Origin: Stenomitos frigidus ULC18
GTDB lineage: Bacteria > Cyanobacteriota > Cyanobacteriia > Leptolyngbyales > Leptolyngbyaceae
Direction of reading: 5' to 3'
Length of the DNA stretch: 64,000 nucleotides
Assembly: GCF_003003795.1 (NCBI RefSeq)
Contig: NZ_PVWK01000121.1
Coordinates: 40,746-104,745, forward strand
Part shown: positions 52,301 to 61,047 of the stretch, one piece after another
Position numbering within the stretch: position 1 is the first letter of the stretch
Layout of the letters: each line of letters starts with the position of its first letter
The notes under the pieces: generated by a model
Database searches by the model: none
What the model saw: only the letters and a program-made list of their open reading frames with translations
What the model was told of the DNA's origin: nothing
Position numbers and translations under genes: made by a program

Positions 52301-55133
52301 GGCTATAGTGCATCTGCTGCAGTTCCAGATGCACTTTTTGATTCAGAATCGGGGTGCCTGTCAGGTCGCTGACAATGACCTTAACAGGGAAATCCTGTCC
52401 TGCCGTTGCCACAAAATCACTTTGCAACCCGATGAGTTTGTCGGTTGGCAAGGCGAGGAAGGTCTTGGAATCGGCCACTGAGAGATTCGATACGTCTGAA
52501 ACTTGAGCATCCACGCGATACGTCATGGGATACGGCAGGTCATTTTCAACCGTAACGGTCTGGCTGCTATCGCCACCCTTACTCAAGACTTGATTGGTTT
52601 GCAGTACATCGGTGGTGACCGTCGGCGCTTCTTCAGGCCAAAACCACTGACGTCCAAACGCGAACCCATCCCAGCCTTTGGGTGCAAAGGTCGCTTGCTT
52701 CCGGGTAACGTAGTACTCGACTTTGCCGCCGTCTACCGGAGAGCCGAAGAGATAGTTGCTCTGAGTTTTGGCCGTAATGGTTTGACCAACAGCGGCGATC
52801 GAGGAGACGTTTTCAGTTTCGAGGTTTGAAGTTTGAGTTGGAGTGGTTGGCTCAGCAGGTTTGCCACCGTCTAAAGTCAACGCGACTTTGAAGTTCGGTG
52901 GTTTGAATTCGGCGATGCGGAATTCGCCTGCGATTTCGACTCCACGATCGCTCTTTGCCAGGATGGCGTAGTAACCGAGGGGTTGCGCTTTAGCGATCGC
53001 CCATTCCTTGGAAAACGTGCCAAACTCATTGGTTGCTTGCTTGCCCAGACTCGTTTCCTGACCGTTAGAATCACGCAGCGTCAGGGTATAGCGAACATTT
53101 TTATCCTGCTTGAGGATGCCATCTTGAAGGTAGTACGCGGCTCCCGTGAACCAGGCCGTTTCACCCGGTTGGTACAGCTTGCGATCGGAGAAGATAAGAC
53201 CCCGCGCATCAGGCTTGTTGCTTTGCCAACCCGCGTCAACGCCATACTCATAGGCACCACTGTATTCGAGCGTGCGAGTGAATGCCCAATCTTTGCCTTC
53301 TTGCGCGACAATGAGCAGCTTTGGCGCTTCAGGAAAACGCCCAGTGCTGCCCATGCAGGTCTGCAACGCTTTACTGTCGAGCAACAGCGTTCCAGTTTTG
53401 TCTGTTTTACCCGTTGCACAGGCGCTAGGGGCAGGCTGCGTTTTGGCATCCAGCTTTGATTGATAAATCTGCACAGCCGCATTCGCAACGGCAGCACCAT
53501 CCGACAGGTGACTGACCCGCACCATGCCGGACTCTGGGAACCACTGAGCAAAGACGCCCAGGTTAGTCAACTGCACCAGGCCATAGGTCGTTGGTTCGCG
53601 CCACTTCTTCTGCTTGCCGTCCTGATACTCATTGGTGCGCGCCTGCACGCCATACGCCAGCATGCCTGTGGCACCACCCAGCTGTTTTTGCAGGGGCACA
53701 GTGGTGTCTGTTGAACGATTCTTTTGACCATTGACGGTAGCACTTTTCCAGGCAGAGGACTTGGGCAACAGTCCGTCACCGTTGTCGCTGGGATAGGCAG
53801 AGTCGGCATAGACCAGATCAGTGGGTTTGACGACGGCGAAAGCGGCTTTGTAGCTAGAAAGGTTGACGGTCGAAAGGTTCAGTTGAAGATTTTTGCCTGT
53901 TGGAAAGATATTGAGCCCAGAGGGTGCCCAGAGGTCAGCCGCAACGTCGCCCGTTGCATAGGACACGATCGCTGGTTTGCCAAGCGTCTGCCCAAATTTG
54001 TCTTTGAGGTCAGCGCCCAGTGTGATGGTGTAGTTTGTGGCTGGTTCTAACGCCCAGGGGTTAAGAGTGATGATGCGATCGCCCTCATACGCACGCACTA
54101 GAGGCACATCCTTTTTCGGTGCAGGCTCAATAGTAATGTTCGCGATCGCGGCCTCCGCATCCAGCTCGTTGTTGAACTCCAACTGCGCACTGCCGTTTAC
54201 AAAGCGACCCGGAACGCCACCCGCATCTGGCTGTCCGTAAGAGCCAAGCTTTTGAAAAGCAAGCGGTGAGTAAGTTTCTACCTGGCTAGTAAAGACACCT
54301 TCGCTGGGCATATTGCCTTTCGCAGGAGCTAAACCGGGCGTGACATTCAACTGATAGCGGGTCGCTTTGGAGAGCGGCTGTTGAGGCTCGATCGTGTAAA
54401 ACCAGTCGCGTACAGAGGGATCAAACTGCTCGGTCGGGAGTTTCGTTTCAGGGTATTGCTCTTTGGGCGTTTCTTCACTCTTTTCCAGCGCTACGTTCAG
54501 CGCTACGCCGTTCTTTTCATTGCCCGGTACCAGCTGTACATGCTCTTTTAACGAAGCTAAATCAAGCTCTACATTGGAGTTGAACTTCAACACAGGCTTG
54601 ATATCTAGAGGTTCTCCTGCCTCACTGCCAGGTGTTCCGCTTGCTGGCGTACCGGGTAAATTCGTTAGCTTAATGGGCTCTGTGTTAAACGTCCAGGTGA
54701 GGTCTTGATCTAGACGATGCTGGTGCAAATCTGCTAACCCTGCTTTGAGCGTGACCTGCACACGGGTTGCTTTAGGAATAGCCTGATCGCCCTGAAAACC
54801 GACCATGCGTGGCGTGAGAAAGCGCCACTGACCGGGAAGTGGCGGTACAAGGGCAAATTTTTGCAGCAGAGCTTGCTGATCCTTACTCTCCAAGCTCTCA
54901 ACGGGAATGAGGGGTGCTTTGAAGCGAATCCGAATCTGCGCAGTGGTGGCGGCTTCTCCAGTCGGGCTGATCTGCTCAATCCAGTCGGGTAATTTGGGCG
55001 CGGCTAGTGCGGCTACCGATGGCTGGGGATTGGATGTCGAAGTAATGTTCGCAACGCTACAGCCTTTAATGGCAAGGGCAACGCATAATGCCAGCAAAAC
55101 AAACCAGGGCTTGATGCCACCACCATTTCTCAT
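49320..55133 (-). CDS. Alpha-2-macroglobulin-like protein without thioester motif
   Basis: A 1937-residue envelope protein of the bacterial alpha-2-macroglobulin type, which traps proteases. The N-terminus has a hydrophobic segment and a possible lipobox (LAIKGC; Lys at -2 is atypical), so it may be a lipoprotein. MG1-type folds, the region with RGLIFSDRKLYQPGETAWFT, the YGGGASDGAGSTRIRTDFKA segment and an alpha/alpha toroid near the C-terminus are present. Where a CxEQ thioester is expected before the toroid, the sequence is NLPFLEPTASQL, without Cys or Gln. A CKEQ occurs about 110 residues later but outside that position. One in-frame repeat insertion lies at 50491-50532. The ATG at 55133 is chosen; 55172 is possible. 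Confidence 0.9.
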   Translation of the reverse strand: MRNGGGIKPWFVLLALCVALAIKGCSVANITSTSNPQPSVAALAAPKLPDWIEQISPTGEAATTAQIRIRFKAPLIPVESLESKDQQALLQKFALVPPLPGQWRFLTPRMVGFQGDQAIPKATRVQVTLKAGLADLHQHRLDQDLTWTFNTEPIKLTNLPGTPASGTPGSEAGEPLDIKPVLKFNSNVELDLASLKEHVQLVPGNEKNGVALNVALEKSEETPKEQYPETKLPTEQFDPSVRDWFYTIEPQQPLSKATRYQLNVTPGLAPAKGNMPSEGVFTSQVETYSPLAFQKLGSYGQPDAGGVPGRFVNGSAQLEFNNELDAEAAIANITIEPAPKKDVPLVRAYEGDRIITLNPWALEPATNYTITLGADLKDKFGQTLGKPAIVSYATGDVAADLWAPSGLNIFPTGKNLQLNLSTVNLSSYKAAFAVVKPTDLVYADSAYPSDNGDGLLPKSSAWKSATVNGQKNRSTDTTVPLQKQLGGATGMLAYGVQARTNEYQDGKQKKWREPTTYGLVQLTNLGVFAQWFPESGMVRVSHLSDGAAVANAAVQIYQSKLDAKTQPAPSACATGKTDKTGTLLLDSKALQTCMGSTGRFPEAPKLLIVAQEGKDWAFTRTLEYSGAYEYGVDAGWQSNKPDARGLIFSDRKLYQPGETAWFTGAAYYLQDGILKQDKNVRYTLTLRDSNGQETSLGKQATNEFGTFSKEWAIAKAQPLGYYAILAKSDRGVEIAGEFRIAEFKPPNFKVALTLDGGKPAEPTTPTQTSNLETENVSSIAAVGQTITAKTQSNYLFGSPVDGGKVEYYVTRKQATFAPKGWDGFAFGRQWFWPEEAPTVTTDVLQTNQVLSKGGDSSQTVTVENDLPYPMTYRVDAQVSDVSNLSVADSKTFLALPTDKLIGLQSDFVATAGQDFPVKVIVSDLTGTPILNQKVHLELQQMHYSRVTKLVEGSRTQQDQVEYKTVAAIDVQSDVSPQAASLKPPAPGSYRLRATFSGGNEIGATDVQLWATGDSSAIWGNRYRNNRLEIKLDKKHYQVGETATALIQSPYSDGELYFAVVRHKTLYKTLTKVQGGAPKVQFQITPEMLPNAAVEAVLVRQGKPLEQIEPGSLDKLVRIGFAPFETDLNPQYLKVETTVTPTLQPGAEQTVQLQLTKQGQAAKGQITLMVVNEAVLQLSGYRPPDLVKTVYAEQPISIRLSDNRPDVVLQPQASPLEKGWGYGGGASDGAGSTRIRTDFKALAYYNGSVKTDVIGNATVKFKLPDDLTTWRVMAVATDGELHFGNGDATFVTTKPLIANPLLPQFARPGDRFQAGVSVTNNTGQNGNLAVNGSVTDPLKLDNSSGQQQAQAGSGTSAYRFPVVVQTVGDAKVKFTTQLGGDSDAFEVLLDVKALDVTEQTVEAGTTTDQATIPLNVDKNVAPDVGGLDISLASSLMPMLTAPAKQVLDETNLPFLEPTASQLTIAANLQTLAQTYGQTFASFNPTQQATQAIERLQSLQTPDGGFASYPGQETSDPFVTPYAAQAIALADRAFPSKLLTPHPSLLTSLTAYLKKLLADPGQYEFCKEQLCKNQVRLETLIALAALGDRRNDFLSDLYSQRSQLDPVSQIKLARYLSQFPDWQQEAKTMVNQLQEAIYQTGRNATVNLLPNWRWLNSPTTAQAQALRLFVAQKAKTEDTDRLLQGLLGQRRNGTWQSTYDNAEALTALVEYSKLQPTPPNFEATAQLAGKAIGTAKFEGYRNPSQDVKVGMADLPRDRNDVTLKKTGQGILHYLVVYRYRLQGNQPGKLNGLRVTRTIRPANEDKVLYKTGLVAPEPLTVPIGQVYDIGLEIITDHPVDHVVLTDPLPAGFEAVDNSFQTTTPYFKAQGDSWQLGYQTIYHDRVVAFGDKLDPGVYTLHYLVRSVTPGTFLYPGAEAHLEYAPEEFGRSASSSLVVSEK
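50491..50532. repeat. GTGAGGAGTGAGG repeat inside the macroglobulin gene
   Basis: Purine-rich units GTGAGGGAGGTGAGGAGTGA and further copies encode the segment LLTPHPSLLTSLTA. A closely similar run is intergenic after clpB at 23594. The frame is kept. Confidence 0.65.
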
Positions 55134-55461
55134 TACCGCTTTCCCCACTGTACGATCGCCCGACGCTAACAAATTGCTCCGCTACCACCTCATTCCTACC
55201 CGCAACTCAGGAGGAATTCCCGGTAACAGCTATAAATCTTTACCCACGATCGCCATAAGGTCAGCGGCGGGCACGCAACAGTTGCAGCCTTTAGACGTCG
55301 ACTAGACACAGACGCTATGGGGCGACAGAAAGATTCATGCTTCAATTCTGCGTCTCCTCAGAGCAGTCGTGCTCAATCTGGCTCCAGGAAGAGGCCTGCA
55401 AAGCGTTCACACTTTAGACTGAATACATAAGGCTGTCATGCACCGCAGGAGACCCTTAGTC
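55134..55461. other. Intergenic region upstream of the macroglobulin gene
   Basis: A 328-bp divergent region; no gene or repeat was seen. AGGAG before 55462 is the ribosome-binding site of the next gene. Confidence 0.35.
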
Positions 55462-55791
55462 ATGCTTCGTACCACTTTGTCTTTGCTATGCGCAATCGCT
55501 GTGCTCGCTCCAACAGCTGCCTTTGCGAGCGAGCCTGAGTATCAGCGTGCTACTCGCGGGAATAACCATTACAATCATTACCCTGAAAGAGTCCGCACGA
55601 TCGATTTTTACAACCTCAATCGCGCGTTTGACCGCCGAAATGACCGACAGGATGAACGTGAATGGAACCGTCGCAGCGAGGCACGGGAGAGTTATTGGCG
55701 CGATCGTCGTGATGATCGATTCCGCCGTCATGACAGACGCGATCGCTACGAAGAACGCCGGATCATCATCATCCCTCGTTTCTCCTTTTAG
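55462..55791 (+). CDS. Secreted Arg/Asp-rich small protein
   Basis: A 109-residue protein with a signal peptide (MLRTTLSLLCAIAVLAPTAA, cleavage near FAS-EPEYQ). The mature part is extremely charged (FDRRNDRQDEREWNRRSEAR, YWRDRRDDRFRRHDRRDRYE) and ends in IIIIPRFSF. It should be disordered or a polyanion/wall-binding protein of the periplasm. AGGAG lies about 10 nt before the ATG at 55462, which is preferred over 55438. No family recognised. Confidence 0.65.
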   Translation: MLRTTLSLLCAIAVLAPTAAFASEPEYQRATRGNNHYNHYPERVRTIDFYNLNRAFDRRNDRQDEREWNRRSEARESYWRDRRDDRFRRHDRRDRYEERRIIIIPRFSF

Positions 55792-55931
55792 TAGCAGATT
55801 TTAGTAGCAGAAAGGTTGTTTCAGACTGTTGAAGCCAACGTAAGCAAAAAAACTGCTCAGGCAGCGATCGCGCTGAACTATTGCCCGCCGTTTGCCGTCT
55901 CAAAGCTATCCCCTCTAAGAGGTTCGACACC

Positions 55932-56102
55932 ATGCTGAGTTTTGTTTTGCCACTCCTAGTTATGGCGATCGTGCTGACGCCAGTGATCGTTTCTGCCAGA
56001 GCAGCCTACAAGCAAGAGGTTAACGAGCAAAAGAGTCCTTCAGATGCGATCGACCCGGTAAGCGATCAAGTTCGCCATCAGGATAAAGTGGCTGCGAGCT
56101 GA
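55932..56102 (+). CDS. Small single-span membrane protein
   Basis: A 56-residue protein with an N-terminal membrane span (MLSFVLPLLVMAIVLTPVIV) and a polar tail (YKQEVNEQKSPSDAIDPVSD). It could be a photosystem-type or stress small membrane protein, but no match is recognised. AGAGG precedes the ATG at suitable spacing. An upstream non-ATG start at 55881 is less likely. Confidence 0.5.
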   Translation: MLSFVLPLLVMAIVLTPVIVSARAAYKQEVNEQKSPSDAIDPVSDQVRHQDKVAAS

Positions 56103-56184
56103 TTTGCGTCATGACGACCCACTTCATCATGTTGAAGCCTTTAGCCATCATGTTGTGTTGTCCGACGATGTGCCTACATACGGC

Positions 56185-56919
56185 CTACTTAGGTGCTGCT
56201 AACGGTGGGCAAGTTTTGTACTCAGGTGACGTTTTGTCAAAATTGCATTTGTAAATGGTTTCTTCCTGCCAGCTCAGCGGAATTTCTAGCAAATCACGGG
56301 AACCTGTCAGCCCTTGTCCGATAAACAGCAAGAGTGCGACGCAGTTGAGCACCACATGAACCGTACGCCAGCGGTTTGCACGATCCTGATAAATGTCGCG
56401 GACGATCGCCAGCGAAAACACCATCAATAAGGCTGCTACCAGCCCGATGTAAAAGTGAGACATGTACCACTGATTATCCAGGCGATAGACACCTTCCTGA
56501 AAACCCAGAACCACAAGACCAATTCCGGTTAAAGTAGCGAAAACGCCTCGCCAGAGCTTGTCTTGTGCCCGATACAGAAAGACGAGTGACGCGATCGTTG
56601 CGGCATAAAGTAGTCCAATAAAAACAACCTGGAATGGCTCTTTACTCAGCAGTTCCTTGGTTTGAATGTTGTCGATAATCGATCGTGTGATACCAAGAAA
56701 GTAAGCAGCCACAACCGTCCCAGTGAGCCAACGACCTAACTCAACGTGCTCTTGCCCAACGACGGGAGGAATTTTGCTTTTGTTGGCTGTTTTTACTTCC
56801 AGGCGGCGCTGACGCGTTTGCCATGCCATTCTCACAACCATGCCAATGAGAGGAAACACAACAATCACTGCGAACGCAGGATGCAATAGCAGCACCAAAT
56901 CTTTAGTATTAAGATCCAT
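56185..56919 (-). CDS. DUF4079 family membrane protein
   Basis: A 244-residue membrane protein with about seven hydrophobic segments. LLLHPAFAVIVVFPLIGMVV near the N-terminus carries a His, and the segments YMSHFYIGLVAALLMVFSLA and TVHVVLNCVALLLFIGQGLT have paired His residues, so heme or quinone binding in the style of DUF4079/cytochrome b561-like proteins is plausible. The function is unknown. The ATG at 56919 (MDLNTKD) is preferred; the frame extends 51 nt further upstream. Confidence 0.75.
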   Translation of the reverse strand: MDLNTKDLVLLLHPAFAVIVVFPLIGMVVRMAWQTRQRRLEVKTANKSKIPPVVGQEHVELGRWLTGTVVAAYFLGITRSIIDNIQTKELLSKEPFQVVFIGLLYAATIASLVFLYRAQDKLWRGVFATLTGIGLVVLGFQEGVYRLDNQWYMSHFYIGLVAALLMVFSLAIVRDIYQDRANRWRTVHVVLNCVALLLFIGQGLTGSRDLLEIPLSWQEETIYKCNFDKTSPEYKTCPPLAAPK

Positions 56920-56970
56920 AGCGCATTTTTTAGAGGGAGCATGAACAGCTTGAAACGTTGAAACACTCAA

Positions 56971-57438
56971 GCTGTTAGTAGACTATCAGGTCAAACTGAG
57001 AGTTAGCTGAATCGAGGACAACTTCTCAGAAATCACTCGTCTTAAAGGCAAATTGTCTCAAACAAATTGAGAGTTAGACGGGAAGCAATGAACCTTAAAG
57101 GTCTAGCCATGCTTCCCGTCTAACTCTCCCCGTTCACCCTCACTGGCTGTCCACACTTTTAGGAATGAGAATTTAATAAAACCGACAATTTTGTAGGGGC
57201 TTAGCATTCGGGTAAAAGCGCTTGCCATAGCCAAAGGCAACCCTGCCGAATGCTAAGCCCTTACCGTGAGGATGACCGATTTTATTTAATCCACGCTCCT
57301 TGGGAAATTTCCAAGCAAAAATTTACCGTTGGGTAGGGGCAGGTTTTGCCAGAGTCTTGATCTCTAGCCGTTAACCTTGTGGTCAAACCTGCTCCTACGG
57401 GTCTTTTGTTGACTAGAAATCATCCTTAACGCTACAGG
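56971..57438. repeat. Repeat-bearing intergenic region
   Basis: This 468-bp stretch contains MITE-like copy 3 (57159-57302) and a second hairpin, GTAGGGGCAGGTTTTG (57333-57348) against CAAACCTGCTCCTAC (57384-57398). CAAATTGAGAGTTAG near 57062 and AAACTGAGAGTTAG near 56993 form a further short direct repeat. No gene was recognised. Confidence 0.6.
57159..57302. mobile_element. MITE-like element, copy 3 (inverted, different core)
   Basis: The left end (TTAGGAATGAGAATTTAATA) corresponds to the right end of copy 1, and the right end (reverse complement AAGGAGCGTGGATTAAATAA) to the left end of copy 1, so it lies in the opposite orientation. The core is a different hairpin (GTAGGGGCTTAGCATTCGG with CCGAATGCTAAGCCCTTAC). 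Confidence 0.65.
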
Positions 57439-58104
57439 CTATACTTTCAGCACCCAGTTGCTACGCGTGTCAGCACTCACAAATGATGCAGGGATGACAG
57501 CGAGATCAACGCCTAACGCTTTGAAGGCAGACCGGATCAAGGTCGCATGAGACGCTTCCGTAGCACCAATGCTGGCACCGGCCGTAATGAGTGCAGGCGT
57601 TGTGAGTTTAGCAATTTCACGACCGTAGGCGATCGCGGCATCCGTTTCTAACGCCAGTGCCAACTTAGCAATATTGACATCAGAGTCGAGCGCACCTTCG
57701 CCAGCTTTCAGGTAAGGTGAGACGTCGTATTGTTTTTGCGCTTCAGCAGGTGTGCCACCCAACTGCTTAATAACGGCTGCTAAAGTGTCACGGTGCTTTT
57801 TGTGGTCTGCCTGGTTGGCCAAAGCAATGGCAAGCACTGCTTTACCAACACTGGTATTGGTCAGCTTGCCTGCTGCAAACCCATACGCCCAAATCGCCTG
57901 GTGTTCATAGAACAGCGCACCATTGAGCACTTTGGCATCGTTCATCATATTTGGAGACGCAGCCTCTACACGTTTAACGATCGCAGGTATGCCGATCGCA
58001 CCAGCCGTACCGACCACTGCACCTGTTTTCAGCAGGTCACGGCGTGACCAACGCTTGATACGACGGGCAGTAGCTTCGGTCAGCATGTTTCTTTCCTGAT
58101 TCAT
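57439..58104 (-). CDS. Tat-exported ferritin-like domain protein
   Basis: A 221-residue protein. The N-terminus has a twin-arginine motif, SRRDLLKTG at about 20-28, and a hydrophobic stretch ending near VEAASPN, so it should leave the cytoplasm folded. The mature part is a four-helix-bundle of the DUF4439/ferritin-like type with EHQAIWAYGFAAGKL, ADHKKHRDTLAAVIKQLGG and EASHATLIRSAFKAL, which carry Glu/His residues suitable for a di-metal site. The function is unknown; a role in metal or oxidative-stress handling is inference. Confidence 0.8.
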   Translation of the reverse strand: MNQERNMLTEATARRIKRWSRRDLLKTGAVVGTAGAIGIPAIVKRVEAASPNMMNDAKVLNGALFYEHQAIWAYGFAAGKLTNTSVGKAVLAIALANQADHKKHRDTLAAVIKQLGGTPAEAQKQYDVSPYLKAGEGALDSDVNIAKLALALETDAAIAYGREIAKLTTPALITAGASIGATEASHATLIRSAFKALGVDLAVIPASFVSADTRSNWVLKV

Positions 58105-58281
58105 ATGGGTGAGTTCTCCTAGGCGAATCTAGAGAGTGATACGTACTCCCGGTCGCTTTGGATCTGCTACATCCCTTGCAAATGCGTTTTGAGAGCGGTT
58201 AGTGATCAGTGGTTAGCGGTCCGTAGTCAGCGCCAACCTTATACTCGTTGCTGGTAGCTGATAGCTGAAGCGCCTCATCCA

Positions 58282-59367
58282 TCAGCGAATGCTCACAAAG
58301 CCTGCTTTGGCAATCAACGCTTGCCCCTGTGGTGAAAGTAGAAAGTTGGCATACGCTTCACCAGCTTGCTGCTCAGCACCACCATTCTGTTTCACAATCA
58401 CAAAGAGGTTACGAGTCAGCGGATATTGCCCACTCTGAAAGGCGCTGGCGTTAATCCGGTTACGCTGAGCAGGACAGCCACTAGGAGCAACGAGCGGCTC
58501 CTGGTAGGGTGGTACAAATTGCCCCGGTTGGCGACCGATCGGTACAGGTTTGACTGTACATTGCGGCACCAGCTCAGTTGCTGTAGAAAAATAGATCCCC
58601 CCTGGACTGATTGCCAGTTTCCGCAAGCCTGCGGTCGTAGTGGAAACATCCTGGACATTAGGACCTGGTTTACGATCGCCTAACAATACTTCAATGGTTC
58701 CTGCCCCTGCCGTCGGTGGACGCTCAAAGGGCTGAATTGGCAAGTCAGGACCACCAACCTGGCTCCAGTTTGTGACGGTACCACTGTAAATTGACTTGAT
58801 TTGGTCGATCGTCAGACCCGGTATGTTCAGACTAGGATTGACGGCGATCGCAATACCGTCGATCGCCACAGGAATTTGCTTGAGCTTGATACCTCTTTGC
58901 GCTGCTGTCTGGTTCTCTTGGTCGGATAACGGACGCGACGACTGAGCAAACGCAATCTCATCCTGTAGCAGCATCCGAATGCCTGTTCCCGAACCCGGTG
59001 CGCCAGAAATTGGGTCAACGTAACGTAGACGAAACTCTGGTCGGGTAGACTGGATCACTGGATCAACAATCAACCGGATCGGTGCCCAGGTCGTGCTGCC
59101 ACCATAGCTAAATAAACCGGATGGAACCTTTTGAACGCTTGCAAAGCCCTCACCCGTTGCCAGACTCCCTTGAGGGCTTGGTTCGCCCGTCGGTGGTGCT
59201 GAATTACTGCCATCATTACTGCCAGTGGACGGATTCGTTCCGGTTGATAAAATTTTATTTAAATCGCTGCCAGAGCGCTGGGTAAACCACCAAAAGCCTC
59301 CGCCAATCAGCCCTGCCGTCACCACAAACGCCAGGATCAATGCCGTTGTATCGTTTTTTTGTGCCAT
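58282..59367 (-). CDS. PstS-like substrate-binding protein, membrane-anchored
   Basis: A 361-residue protein. The N-terminal hydrophobic stretch ALILAFVVTAGLIGGGFWWF looks like an uncleaved anchor. The periplasmic binding fold of the PstS/SphX type starts near residue 90 (FSYGGSTTWAPIRLIVDPVI) and holds the phosphate-binding-like SRPLSDQE, GAGTIEVL and FVIVKQNGG segments. It does not belong to a transporter operon here; it is followed closely (118 nt upstream of its gene end order) by a Ser/Thr kinase gene. It may act as a sensor or scavenging protein. The ATG at 59367 is preferred over 59406. Confidence 0.85.
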   Translation of the reverse strand: MAQKNDTTALILAFVVTAGLIGGGFWWFTQRSGSDLNKILSTGTNPSTGSNDGSNSAPPTGEPSPQGSLATGEGFASVQKVPSGLFSYGGSTTWAPIRLIVDPVIQSTRPEFRLRYVDPISGAPGSGTGIRMLLQDEIAFAQSSRPLSDQENQTAAQRGIKLKQIPVAIDGIAIAVNPSLNIPGLTIDQIKSIYSGTVTNWSQVGGPDLPIQPFERPPTAGAGTIEVLLGDRKPGPNVQDVSTTTAGLRKLAISPGGIYFSTATELVPQCTVKPVPIGRQPGQFVPPYQEPLVAPSGCPAQRNRINASAFQSGQYPLTRNLFVIVKQNGGAEQQAGEAYANFLLSPQGQALIAKAGFVSIR

Positions 59368-59524
59368 AGGATCATTTTTGCCACAGATTGAGCAGCTAGT
59401 CAGCAAACTGCGTGTCTTTGCTTAAGGTTAAAGGATTCGCGTCACCAACCAACATATCGATCGCTACATGCAAGAGGCGCTCTAGCAATCTTTGCCCACA
59501 CCGAATAATCCTGATCAACAGCCT

Positions 59525-61030
59525 CTAAAGAAAATTAGACAGCAGATTAAAGATGATCCGAAAGAGGGCTGTCACGGCGATCGCACCCAAACTAGTCGCT
59601 ACAGCGATCGCTACAACAGTGAGCAGCACGTTTCCGCCAAACAAAGATGCAAAGTAGACAGCAAGGCGATGGAGTGGCGAGACAAAAAGCACGATCGCCA
59701 GCGTGATCCCTGCGGTAATTAACAGATCCACCCGCTCAATCGTGCGCCGCGACTGGAGGAACACCAAGCCTGCCAACAGCACAATCCAAAAGCCCCCGCT
59801 GACGATCGATGTCCCCAGCAGACTCATCAGCGCGATCGCCAGCAAGCCACCCTCAAACCCAGTGAACGCTGCCGCACCCAATAATTCGAGAGTCGAGAAG
59901 GGCGCGATCGCCGCACGTTGCCTAGCGGGCTTTAAAGACTGCGATGAGGCTGGTGTGGAAGCTATCGGCAGTGAGACAGGTTGCTGTTGAGGCAAGGGTT
60001 GCGGCAGCGCTGTGGGAGACGATGGTACAGGTGGAGGCGCTTGTTTGGGGGTGACAGGCGATCGCACTCGACCTGGACTAGACGATTGAGCGAGTGCTGT
60101 CAGTACCTCTGCTGCCGACTGAAACCGTTGACTCGGTGTCGGCAACAGCATGCGATCGAGCGCGTCTGCCAGAGACCGCTTTACACCAGAGGCGTAGCTA
60201 CGCCACTTCCAGGTATTGCTGTAGGAGTCAAACAGTTCATTCGGTTGCTTCCCCGTTAGTAGCATCAAGCCGGTCACAGCCAGCGCATACAGGTCACTAG
60301 AGGGATAGACTTCCCCACCAGACATCTGCTCTGGTGGCGCAAAGCCCAGAGAGTAAATACCTGTAGACTTTGCTACCGCCGCGCCTTTCGTTGCTTGTTT
60401 CACTGCGCCAAAATCCAGCAGATAGAAACGCCCATTGCGATGGCGCATGATGTTAGATGGCTTGATATCCCGATGGATCGAGCCATGATCGTGAACAAAC
60501 GTGAGAATTTCGAGCACCTCTTTCAGCATCAAGGTGACATCATCTGGAGAGAGCGTGCCTTTTTGCACCAACTCTTCCTCCATCGTTTCTCCGTCGATAT
60601 ATTCTTGTACGAGGTAAAAAAACTTATCCTGCTTGCCGGATTGCGTACTGGGAGGCGTCAGCTCAAAAAACGCAAACAGGTCAGGAATCAACGGATGGGT
60701 ATTGCCAAGTTGCTCTAATACTTCTGCCTCACGCTCGAAGAGTTGCTGCGCGACTTCAAGCTGAGCGGGGCTAAGATTGCCAGATGGCAAAAATTGTTTC
60801 ACGACACACTGGCGCATCGCTGGCGTATAGCGATCGCGCGCTAGAAACGCAGCACCAAAGCCGCCCTGCCCTAACAACTTGAGCGGCAGGTAGCGACCCA
60901 CTAAGATCAACTCCATGCCACAGGTCGTACAATATTTCTGCGGTACCGTCTTCAGCGTGGCTGGGTGATCCAAGTCAGCAAAGGCATTTACGGGGCGTGG
61001 GCAGCCTGGACGGGTGCAATAGAGATCCAT
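59525..61030 (-). CDS. Ser/Thr protein kinase with 4-Cys prefix and membrane spans
   Basis: A 501-residue kinase. Cys5, Cys10, Cys34 and Cys37 form the 4-Cys zinc-ribbon-like prefix. The Hanks-type kinase domain covers about 46-310: Gly loop GQGGFGAAF, Lys78 (VVKQF), HRDIKPSN with catalytic Asp188, and DFG at 206-208. A Pro/Gln-rich linker follows, then four predicted membrane spans (about 385-500). The gene order kinase-PstS-like is seen in several cyanobacteria, which suggests functional linkage. Substrates are unknown. Confidence 0.92.
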   Translation of the reverse strand: MDLYCTRPGCPRPVNAFADLDHPATLKTVPQKYCTTCGMELILVGRYLPLKLLGQGGFGAAFLARDRYTPAMRQCVVKQFLPSGNLSPAQLEVAQQLFEREAEVLEQLGNTHPLIPDLFAFFELTPPSTQSGKQDKFFYLVQEYIDGETMEEELVQKGTLSPDDVTLMLKEVLEILTFVHDHGSIHRDIKPSNIMRHRNGRFYLLDFGAVKQATKGAAVAKSTGIYSLGFAPPEQMSGGEVYPSSDLYALAVTGLMLLTGKQPNELFDSYSNTWKWRSYASGVKRSLADALDRMLLPTPSQRFQSAAEVLTALAQSSSPGRVRSPVTPKQAPPPVPSSPTALPQPLPQQQPVSLPIASTPASSQSLKPARQRAAIAPFSTLELLGAAAFTGFEGGLLAIALMSLLGTSIVSGGFWIVLLAGLVFLQSRRTIERVDLLITAGITLAIVLFVSPLHRLAVYFASLFGGNVLLTVVAIAVATSLGAIAVTALFRIIFNLLSNFL

Positions 61031-61047
61031 AAAGGGGAGGGGCTAGC

